DNA of 6,590 nt from Thiomonas sp. (GTDB lineage Bacteria; Pseudomonadota; Gammaproteobacteria; Burkholderiales; Burkholderiaceae_C). The translations under genes and the position numbers were made by a program. The notes beneath the pieces are model-generated. The model saw only the letters and a program-made list of their open reading frames with translations. It was not told where the DNA came from and ran no database searches. Positions 1 to 6,590 of the stretch are shown piece by piece; positions within the stretch are counted from its first letter, which is position 1, and each line of letters begins with the position of its first letter. The DNA lies in the NCBI GenBank assembly GCA_027451915.1, contig DAIDHU010000301.1, forward strand, positions 1 to 6,590, given 5' to 3'.

Positions 1-477
1 CCACGCGCCCGCCGGGCGCGGTTGCGCGAGCTTGTCGCGCAAGGCCTGGGGCGCCAGCGCGCGCAGGGCGCGACCGGCGCGCAGCGCGGTTCCGAATACC
101 GGCGAGGTCAGGCCCTCGCGCAGGGCCATGCGGGCCATGCGCTCGCCCAGCGGGCGCTGCACCTTGGCATCGACCACGCGGCGCCCGATGTCCAGCAGCC
201 GGCCGTAGGCCACGCCCGAAGGGCAGGTGGTCTCGCAGGAACGGCAGCTCAGGCAGCGATCCAGGTGCAGCTGCGTGGTGCGCGAGGGCTCGGCGCCCTC
301 GAGCACCTGCTTGATCTGGTAGATGCGTCCGCGCGGGCCGTCGAGCTCGTCGCCCAGCAACTGATAGGTGGGACAGGTCGCGGTGCAGAAGCCGCAATGC
401 ACGCAGGCGCGCAGGATGGCCTCGGCATCCTGGCCTTCGGCGGTGTCGGCGAATTCGGGAGACAGTCGGGTTTGCAT
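1..477 (-). CDS. glcF: Glycolate dehydrogenase iron-sulfur subunit GlcF (N-terminal 159 residues; runs off the left edge)
   Basis: GlcF is the iron-sulfur subunit of the membrane-associated glycolate dehydrogenase. It is thought to carry electrons from the flavin subunits GlcD/GlcE towards the respiratory quinone pool while glycolate is oxidised to glyoxylate. The visible part holds two ferredoxin-type 4Fe-4S motifs, CxxCxxCxxxCP, with cysteines at residues 25, 28, 31, 35 and 75, 78, 81, 85. Around the first, the stretches ACVHCGFCTATCPTYQLLG and ELDGPRGRIY are near-identical to E. coli GlcF as I recall it. The ATG at 475-477 gives the family-typical MQT start. There is no convincing Shine-Dalgarno, so translation is probably coupled to glcE, whose stop lies 27 bp upstream. 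The reading frame is open to position 1. E. coli GlcF is about 407 residues, so roughly 250 residues, including the cysteine-rich CCG-type domains, lie outside the window. Identity is secure. Confidence 0.97.
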   Translation of the reverse strand, partial: MQTRLSPEFADTAEGQDAEAILRACVHCGFCTATCPTYQLLGDELDGPRGRIYQIKQVLEGAEPSRTTQLHLDRCLSCRSCETTCPSGVAYGRLLDIGRRVVDAKVQRPLGERMARMALREGLTSPVFGTALRAGRALRALAPQALRDKLAQPRPAGAW

Positions 478-504
478 GTTGGGGCCGGCCGGGTTCGCGG
501 CTTC

Positions 505-1623
505 TCAGGAAAGGCCGAAGCAGTCGGGAAACAGGCCGTGCGGATCGAAGGACGATTTGACGCGGCGGTGAATGCCCTGCAGCACGGGCGCGGGCGGCGT
601 GAACACCGGTACCGCGGCGTCGCCCCCGCGAAACCGCGTGGCATGGCCGCCGGCGCGCGCGGCCGCCTCGCGGATGGCTCCCGCGTCGGCGTCGCTGCGC
701 AGCCAGCGCAGCGCGCCGCCCCACTCCACCAGCCAGTGCCCCGGCAGGTCCAGCGCGGGCGTCAGGGACGGCACCGCGATGCGCCACAGCGCCTCGGGCG
801 CCTCGGCCTCCCAGCTTGGCGCGAACCAGTCCGACTCCTGATCGCGCACGCCCGTCCACAGCGCGTCGGCGCGCTGCGGGTCCAGGCGCTCGCCGCCCAG
901 GGCGGAGCATGCCGCCTCCACCGCGGCGCGGGCCCCGCGCAGGCGCAGGTACAGCCGCTCGCCGCCCCCGGCGTGCGCGAACCAGGCGCTGGCCGAGATC
1001 GGCAGGGGCCTGGCGCACCACTGGTTGACCTGTTCGATGGCACGGCGCTGGTCCATCTCGAAGCCCAGCGTGGCCTGCGCGCGCGGCTGCGGCAGGACCT
1101 TCAGGGACACGTCGAGAATGGCGCCCAGCGAGCCCATGGAGCCGGCCAGCAGGCGCGACACGTCGAAACCGGCGACGTTTTTCATCACCTGGCCGCCGAA
1201 GCGCAGGATCTCGGCGCGTCCGCTGAGCAGGCTGGCGCCGAGCACGAAATCGCGCACGGCCCCGACGCTCAGGCGTCCCGGCCCCGACAGCCCGCTGGCC
1301 AGCATGCCGCCCACCGTGGCGGACCTGCCATCGCGCGCGAAGCGCGGCGGATCGCAGGGAAGGCACTGGCCCTGGCGCGCCAGCAGCTCCTCCAGCTCGA
1401 GCAGGGGGGTTCCGGCGCGCGCGGTCACGTAGAGCTCGCTGGGCTCGTAGGAGACGATGCCGGAGTGCGCGCGCATGTCCAGCCTCTGCGCGCCGCGGCT
1501 GCGTGCCGGATCGGGGTCGAGCCAGTCCTTGCTGCCGCCGCCGCGGGGCAGGAGGGGCCTGCGCTCGGCGATGGCCTGGCGCACCTGCTCCTGCAGGGCG
1601 CTGACGGTGTCGGATGATTGCAC
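505..1623 (-). CDS. glcE: Glycolate dehydrogenase FAD-binding subunit GlcE
   Basis: GlcE is the second flavin-type subunit of glycolate dehydrogenase and works with GlcD and GlcF. The 372-residue product resembles E. coli GlcE (about 350 residues) along almost its whole length. It has an N-terminal PCMH-type FAD-binding region with RGGGSK (27-32), TVGGMLASGLSGP (103-115), RDFVLG (124-129) and MKNVAGFD (147-154). It also has the GlcE signatures LPIS (207-210), WGGALRWL (301-308) and GGHATRF (325-331). The start is GTG at 1621-1623. It is the first possible start after the glcD stop, which is in the same frame, and similarity to the family begins near residue 10. No Shine-Dalgarno is visible, and eight C residues directly precede the start, so coupling to glcD is likely. 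The C-terminus is odd. After FDPHGLF, where the family usually continues NPGR, it reads PDCFGLS and stops. Function is secure; the exact start and the state of the C-terminus are less so. Confidence 0.95.
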   Translation of the reverse strand: MQSSDTVSALQEQVRQAIAERRPLLPRGGGSKDWLDPDPARSRGAQRLDMRAHSGIVSYEPSELYVTARAGTPLLELEELLARQGQCLPCDPPRFARDGRSATVGGMLASGLSGPGRLSVGAVRDFVLGASLLSGRAEILRFGGQVMKNVAGFDVSRLLAGSMGSLGAILDVSLKVLPQPRAQATLGFEMDQRRAIEQVNQWCARPLPISASAWFAHAGGGERLYLRLRGARAAVEAACSALGGERLDPQRADALWTGVRDQESDWFAPSWEAEAPEALWRIAVPSLTPALDLPGHWLVEWGGALRWLRSDADAGAIREAAARAGGHATRFRGGDAAVPVFTPPAPVLQGIHRRVKSSFDPHGLFPDCFGLS

Positions 1624-1631
1624 GGGGGGGG
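1624..1631 (-). repeat. Homopolymer run of eight C (coding strand) abutting the glcE start codon
   Basis: On the coding (minus) strand eight consecutive C residues end immediately before the GTG start of glcE, in the 24-bp glcD-glcE gap. The run occupies the place where a Shine-Dalgarno should be. A run of this length can slip during replication, but because it is outside both genes a length change would shift spacing only, not either reading frame. Confidence 0.8.
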
Positions 1632-1647
1632 TGGCGGTCGAAGGGTT

Positions 1648-3168
1648 TCAGAAACGCGGAAGCTCCGCGAAGGCGAGCTGCCCGCCGCGCACGTGCATCC
1701 TGCCGTACTCGGCGCAGCGTGCGTGGCTGGGGATGTTCTTGCCAGGATTCAGATGCTCGCCGGGGTCGAAGGCGCGGCGCAGCGCCAGGAACTGCTCGCG
1801 CTCCTCGGGCGAGAACTGCACGCACATGGAGTTGATCTTTTCCACGCCCACGCCGTGCTCGCCGGTGATGGAGCCGCCCATCTCGACGCAGGTCTCGAGA
1901 ATCTTCGCGCCGAAGGCCTCGGCGCGCTCCATCTGGTCGGACTGGTTGGCGTCGAACAGGATCAGCGGATGCAGGTTGCCGTCGCCGGCGTGGAACACGT
2001 TCACGCAACGCAGATCGAACTCGCGCTCCATGTCCTGGATGGCCTGCAGCATGTCGGCGATGCGCTTGCGCGGGATGGTGCCATCCATGCAGTAGTAATC
2101 CGGCGAGATGCGCCCGGAGGCCGGAAACGCGTTCTTGCGCCCGCTCCAGAAGCGCAGGCGCTCTGCCTCGTCGCGGCTGACGGCGATGGCCGTGGCGCCG
2201 CAGCCCTGCAGCACCTGGGTCATGTGCTCGATTTCCTCGGCCACCTCCTCGGGCGTGCCGTCGGACTCGCACAGCAGGATGGCCGCGGCCTCGCAGTCGT
2301 AGCCGGCGTGCACGAAGGCCTCGGCGGCGATGGTCATGGGCTTGTCCATCATTTCCAGCCCGGCGGGAATGATGCCGGCGGCGATCAGCCCGGCCACCGC
2401 ATCCCCGGCCTTGCGCAGGTCGTCGAAGCTGGCCATGATGCAGCGCGCAAGCGCAGGGCGCGGGATCAGGCGCACCACCACCTCGGTGACCACCATCAGC
2501 ATGCCCTCGCTGCCGATCACCGCGGCCAGCAGGTCGGGGCCCGGGCTGTCGCCGGCGAGGTTGCCGATGGTGATCGGCTCGCCCTCGACGGTGTAGCCGC
2601 GCACCTGCAGCACGTTGTGCACGGTCAGCCCGTACTTCAGGCAATGCACCCCGCCCGAGTTCTCCGCCACGTTGCCGCCGATGGTGCAGGCGATCTGGCT
2701 GGACGGGTCCGGGGCGTAGTACAGGCCGTGGCGCGCGGCGGCCTCGGAGATGGCCAGGTTTCGCACCCCGCTTTGCACCACCGCCACGCGCGCCACGGGG
2801 TCGATGGACTGGATGCGGTTCAGGCGCGCCAGCGACAGCGTGACGCCGGCCGCCAGGGGCAGCGCGCCGCCCGACAGCCCGGTGCCCGCGCCGCGCGCCA
2901 CGACCGGCAGACCCAGCGCGTGGCAGGCACGCAGCACCGCGGCCACCTGCTGCTCGTTCTCGGGCAGGCACACGACCAGCGGGCGCTGGCGGTACGCGGC
3001 CAGGCCGTCGCACTCATAGGGCGTGGTCTCGTCGTCGCGCAGCAGCAGCGCATGGGCCGGCAACTGGCCGGCCAGCGCCGCGGCCAGCGCCGCGCGCGCG
3101 CCCGCGGCATCGGCCGGGGCGGCCGCGCCCGGAGGCTGCGAAGTTGCCGTGACGGAGCTCATGGACAT
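1648..3168 (-). CDS. glcD: Glycolate dehydrogenase catalytic FAD subunit GlcD
   Basis: GlcD is the main flavoprotein subunit of glycolate dehydrogenase, in the FAD-binding oxidase/D-lactate dehydrogenase family, and oxidises glycolate to glyoxylate. The 506-residue product matches the usual size (E. coli about 499). Motifs in order are RGAGTGLSGG (92-101, FAD pyrophosphate binding), PDPSSQ (154-159), TIGGNVAENSGG (162-173), HAGDGNLHP (393-401) and GEHGVG (436-441), the last two being the likely metal/substrate site, and C-terminal FDPGEHLNPGK (467-477). The ATG at 3166-3168 is preferred: GAGGAG lies 10 nt before it, against 16 nt before a second in-frame ATG two codons on. It is the first glc structural gene, 75 bp behind the LysR-type gene and co-directional with it, and ends 24 bp before glcE. 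It may be transcribed from its own promoter or with the regulator. A related D-lactate dehydrogenase is excluded in practice by the adjoining glcE and glcF. Confidence 0.97.
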   Translation of the reverse strand: MSMSSVTATSQPPGAAAPADAAGARAALAAALAGQLPAHALLLRDDETTPYECDGLAAYRQRPLVVCLPENEQQVAAVLRACHALGLPVVARGAGTGLSGGALPLAAGVTLSLARLNRIQSIDPVARVAVVQSGVRNLAISEAAARHGLYYAPDPSSQIACTIGGNVAENSGGVHCLKYGLTVHNVLQVRGYTVEGEPITIGNLAGDSPGPDLLAAVIGSEGMLMVVTEVVVRLIPRPALARCIMASFDDLRKAGDAVAGLIAAGIIPAGLEMMDKPMTIAAEAFVHAGYDCEAAAILLCESDGTPEEVAEEIEHMTQVLQGCGATAIAVSRDEAERLRFWSGRKNAFPASGRISPDYYCMDGTIPRKRIADMLQAIQDMEREFDLRCVNVFHAGDGNLHPLILFDANQSDQMERAEAFGAKILETCVEMGGSITGEHGVGVEKINSMCVQFSPEEREQFLALRRAFDPGEHLNPGKNIPSHARCAEYGRMHVRGGQLAFAELPRF

Positions 3169-3178
3169 GGTGGCGTTT

Positions 3179-3184
3179 CTCCTC
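3179..3184 (-). promoter_or_regulatory. Ribosome binding site of glcD
   Basis: The minus strand reads GAGGAG here, ending 10 nt before the ATG at 3168. It is the only strong Shine-Dalgarno in the minus-strand block and supports the first of the two nearby in-frame ATGs as the glcD start. glcE and glcF lack anything comparable. Confidence 0.7.
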
Positions 3185-3204
3185 GAATCCTTTGCGCGGG
3201 GCGC

Positions 3205-3222
3205 TGTGCCCGAATTGTGCCC
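3205..3222. repeat. Short direct repeat TGTGCCC, 11-bp period, upstream of glcD
   Basis: On the plus strand TGTGCCC occurs at 3205-3211 and again at 3216-3222, so the copies start 11 bp apart, about one helical turn. Read towards glcD the two halves are GGGCACA. The left-hand copy in that direction is followed by AT, giving CACAAT (3219-3214), which matches four of six positions of a sigma-70 -10 element. No good -35 is seen. The repeat sits in the 75-bp gap between the regulator and glcD, where a glcD promoter or operator would be expected. It could equally be chance in GC-rich DNA. Confidence 0.35.
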
Positions 3223-3243
3223 CAGCGGCCCGGCCCGCGCCGC

Positions 3244-4149
3244 TCAGGGCTGGGCCCACCAGCGCTCGCCGAACTTGCCCTGCAGCCAGTCGACGAAGCG
3301 CGTGACCTTGGCCGGCACCAGACTGGGCGAGGGGTAGACGGCGTGGATCTCCTGCGCCGGCAGCGACCACTGGGGCAGCAGCGCCGCCAGTCGCCCCTTG
3401 CGCACCTCGCTGTGCGCCACGTACCAGGGCAGGATCACCACCCCCATGCCCTCGCAGGCCGCCTCCAGCAGGGTGGACAGGCTGTTCGAGCGCAGGCGCC
3501 CGCGCACCGGCACCACGGCGGCCTGGTGCTCGGGCCCGGCGAAATGCCAGCGCGCATCGCCCTGCACCGAGCTGTACACCAGCGCCTCGTGCGCCGCCAG
3601 CTCGCGCGGATGGGCCGGGGCGCCCCGGGCCTCCAGGTAGGCCGGCGACGCCGCCACCAGCCAGGGGTTGATGCCCAGGTAGCGCGCGCCCAGCGTGGAG
3701 TCGGCCAGGCGCCCCATGCGGATGGCCACGTCGATGCCCTGCTCGACCAGGTCGACGTAACGGTCGTCCACCATCAGATCCACCTGCAGCTGGGGGTTGA
3801 TGCGCATGAACTGCATCAGGCGCGGCGCCAGCACGCGGCGCCCGAATCCCACCGAGGTGCTCACCCGCAGCCCGCCCTGCACCTGCGACTGCAGCAGCGC
3901 GGCCACGCTTTGCGCCTCCTCGGCATGGTGCGCGATCAGCCGGCACTTGTCGTAGTACAGCAGCCCGATCTCGGTAGGCGACACGCCGTGCGTGGACCGG
4001 TGCAGCAGGCGCGCGCCCAGGCGCCGCTCCATCTGCGCGATCTGCTTGGTGGCGGCCGGCTGGCCGATGCCCAGCTCGGCCGCGGCGCGGCTGAAGGAGC
4101 CGAGATCGACCACCCGGATGAACAACCGGACGTCCTGCATGCGTTCCAT
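3244..4149 (-). CDS. LysR-type transcriptional regulator, CrgA-like subgroup; candidate regulator of the glc and gcl genes
   Basis: This is a DNA-binding regulator of 301 residues, the standard LysR size. The winged helix-turn-helix is clear at residues 10-62: GSFSRAAAELGIGQPAATKQI (17-37), then MERRLGARLLHRSTHGVSPTEIG. A linker helix follows (about 63-90). The effector-binding domain starts at LRVSTSVGFGRRVLAP (94-109) and continues through a DRYVDLVEQGIDVAIRMG segment typical of the CrgA-like group. The ATG at 4147-4149 gives the family-typical MERM start. An ATG at 4138-4140 (MQDV) and one at 4183-4185 are alternatives, and the last falls inside the candidate operator. No start has a well-spaced Shine-Dalgarno. 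The gene is divergent from gcl across 139 bp and lies directly upstream of glcDEF on the same strand. That placement suggests it controls gcl, itself and perhaps glcDEF. Effector and target genes are inferred; glyoxylate, glycolate or tartronate semialdehyde are reasonable effector candidates. Confidence 0.93.
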   Translation of the reverse strand: MERMQDVRLFIRVVDLGSFSRAAAELGIGQPAATKQIAQMERRLGARLLHRSTHGVSPTEIGLLYYDKCRLIAHHAEEAQSVAALLQSQVQGGLRVSTSVGFGRRVLAPRLMQFMRINPQLQVDLMVDDRYVDLVEQGIDVAIRMGRLADSTLGARYLGINPWLVAASPAYLEARGAPAHPRELAAHEALVYSSVQGDARWHFAGPEHQAAVVPVRGRLRSNSLSTLLEAACEGMGVVILPWYVAHSEVRKGRLAALLPQWSLPAQEIHAVYPSPSLVPAKVTRFVDWLQGKFGERWWAQP

Positions 4150-4183
4150 GGCCGCAGTAGGCCACAGGCGCAAGGACCTGTCC

Positions 4184-4198
4184 ATTCCTTCAGGGAAT
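4184..4198. promoter_or_regulatory. Candidate LysR-type operator, ATTCC-N5-GGAAT
   Basis: The sequence reads ATTCC TTCAG GGAAT, a perfect 5-bp inverted repeat around a 5-bp centre. It contains T4185-N11-A4197, the core pattern of LysR-type regulator boxes. It lies in the AT-richer part of the divergent region, centred 42 bp from the regulator ATG and 98 bp from the gcl ATG. These distances fit both autorepression and upstream activation of gcl. LysR proteins commonly bind such a site plus a second weaker one nearer the promoter; I could not assign the second site. Confidence 0.55.
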
Positions 4199-4275
4199 AA
4201 GCAATATGCCGTCGGGATCCCTTCCGGCGCGCACGCGGCGTGGCCAGAATGCACTCCGCACCCCGCCCCCGGAAC

Positions 4276-4280
4276 AGGAG
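4276..4280 (+). promoter_or_regulatory. Ribosome binding site of gcl
   Basis: AGGAG lies 8 nt before the ATG at 4289-4291. It is a near-ideal Shine-Dalgarno and fixes the gcl start. The frame stays open upstream to 3992, but that extension runs through the regulator's coding region and is not part of the gene. Confidence 0.85.
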
Positions 4281-4288
4281 ATACGACC

Positions 4289-6085
<1,797 letters not shown>

Positions 6086-6116
6086 GCCCCGCCGCCCGCA
6101 ACCCCCGACACCACAC

Positions 6117-6120
6117 GGAG
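6117..6120 (+). promoter_or_regulatory. Ribosome binding site of hyi
   Basis: GGAG sits 9 nt before the ATG at 6130-6132, within the 44-bp gcl-hyi gap. The gap shows no hairpin-plus-T-run terminator, which is consistent with co-transcription from the gcl promoter. Confidence 0.65.
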
Positions 6121-6129
6121 ACACCCACG

Positions 6130-6590
6130 ATGCCGCGATTCGCCGCCAACCTCAGCATGCTGTTCACCGAGGTTCCCTTCCTCGAGCGCTTCGCCCGTGC
6201 CGCCGACGCGGGCTTCGAGGCGGTGGAATTCCTGTTCCCCTACGCCTGGCCGGCCGCGCGCATCCGAGAGCTGCTCGATGCGCATGGGCTTCGCCTGGTG
6301 TTGCACAACCTCCCGGCCGGCGACTGGGATGCCGGCGAACGCGGCATCGCCTGCCTGCCCGATCGGGTCGAGGAATTCCGCGCCGGGGTGGCCACGGCCC
6401 TCGACTACGCGAAGGTGCTGGGCGTGGGCCAGCTCAATTGCCTGGCCGGCAAGGCCCCGGCGGGCGCGGACCCGGCCGTGCTGCGCGCCACCCTGGTGGC
6501 CAATCTGCGCTACGCCGCCGGCGAGCTGGCGCGCGCCGGGCTCAAGCTGCTGGTCGAGCCGATCAACACCTTCGACATTCCCGGATTCTT
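6130..6590 (+). CDS. hyi: Hydroxypyruvate isomerase (N-terminal 153 residues; runs off the right edge)
   Basis: Hyi interconverts tartronate semialdehyde, the product of Gcl, and hydroxypyruvate. It belongs to the xylose-isomerase-like TIM-barrel family. Translating from 6130 gives an open frame to the window end, starting MPRFAANLSMLFTEVPFLER and matching E. coli Hyi closely as I recall it. Key stretches are ANLSMLF (6-12), VEFLFPY (32-38), HNLPAGDWDAGERGIAC (59-75) and VEPINTFDIPGF (142-153). Glu143 in VEPIN corresponds to the first of the two catalytic, metal-associated glutamates of the family; the second, near residue 240, lies outside the window. The family is about 258-260 residues, so roughly 105 are missing. 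The gene follows gcl by 44 bp with its own Shine-Dalgarno. By analogy with other gcl clusters, a tartronate semialdehyde reductase gene may follow, but it is not visible here. Confidence 0.96.
   Translation, partial: MPRFAANLSMLFTEVPFLERFARAADAGFEAVEFLFPYAWPAARIRELLDAHGLRLVLHNLPAGDWDAGERGIACLPDRVEEFRAGVATALDYAKVLGVGQLNCLAGKAPAGADPAVLRATLVANLRYAAGELARAGLKLLVEPINTFDIPGF

Larger units (their letters stand above)
4150..4288. promoter_or_regulatory. Divergent control region between the LysR-type regulator gene and gcl
   Basis: This 139-bp non-coding stretch must hold the promoters of gcl (plus strand) and of the regulator gene (minus strand). It has the only AT-richer patch nearby (about 4183-4210, including GGAATAAGCAATATG), flanked by GC-rich DNA. 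I see no sigma-70 promoter good enough to assign. CAGAAT at 4245-4250 is a four-of-six -10 candidate for gcl without a good -35, and CATATT/TATTGC on the minus strand (about 4208-4201) could serve the regulator. The GGGATCCC palindrome at 4214-4221 is a short self-complementary word with no demonstrated role. Confidence 0.7.

Noticed and set aside
22..1617. 531-codon open frame on the plus strand antisense to glcF and glcE
   Set aside because: It shows the same low-complexity Ala/Gly/Arg/Gln composition and no family resemblance. It is a shadow of the glcE and glcF coding strand.
3225..3243. GC-rich imperfect inverted repeat just after the LysR-type gene stop, considered as a terminator
   Set aside because: The outer stem is only about 5 bp (GCGGC/GCCGC) and no T run follows on the minus strand, so an intrinsic terminator is not supported.
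1618..4200. Very long open frame (860 codons) on the plus strand antisense to glcD and the regulator
   Set aside because: It lies wholly opposite confidently identified genes. Its product is rich in His, Gln, Ala, Gly and Arg with no recognisable domain. Such antisense frames are common where GC-rich third positions remove stop codons.
4214..4221. GGGATCCC palindrome in the divergent region
   Set aside because: It is an 8-bp self-complementary word without T-N11-A spacing or a second copy. Chance is a sufficient explanation in GC-rich DNA.
6086..6129. gcl-hyi gap considered for a terminator or small gene
   Set aside because: It is only 44 bp and C-rich, with no stable hairpin and no open frame beyond the hyi start. 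It holds the hyi ribosome binding site and nothing else I can support.

Overview
The window is GC-rich bacterial chromosome, with GC-biased third positions on both strands. It carries two divergent blocks of glycolate/glyoxylate metabolism around a LysR-type regulator gene. The protein sequences, from memory, look like those of Burkholderiales (Betaproteobacteria), but family and genus cannot be fixed from this window alone. No mobile element, tRNA, rRNA or CRISPR array was seen, and the coding density is that of ordinary metabolic chromosome.

Layout. On the minus strand, read from right to left, are a LysR-type regulator (4149-3244), glcD (3168-1648), glcE (1623-505) and the first 159 codons of glcF (477 to beyond position 1). 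GlcD, GlcE and GlcF are the FAD and iron-sulfur subunits of glycolate dehydrogenase. On the plus strand are gcl, glyoxylate carboligase (4289-6085), and the 5' part of hyi, hydroxypyruvate isomerase (6130 to beyond 6590). The 139-bp gap between the regulator and gcl (4150-4288) is a divergent control region. It contains a perfect ATTCC-N5-GGAAT inverted repeat of the T-N11-A type used by LysR-family proteins.

How the genes work together. GlcDEF oxidises glycolate to glyoxylate. Gcl condenses two glyoxylates to tartronate semialdehyde with loss of CO2. Hyi interconverts tartronate semialdehyde and hydroxypyruvate. A tartronate semialdehyde reductase and a glycerate kinase would complete entry into central metabolism and may lie just beyond the right edge, but they are not in view. 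The adjacent LysR-type protein is the obvious candidate regulator for both arms. In E. coli the glc genes are controlled by the GntR-family GlcC, and gcl by the IclR-family AllR.

No wholly new system is evident. The points worth checking are the candidate LysR operator, an 11-bp-period direct repeat before glcD, a run of eight C residues directly before a GTG-started glcE that has no Shine-Dalgarno, and an atypical GlcE C-terminus joined in frame to glcF by a single TGA.
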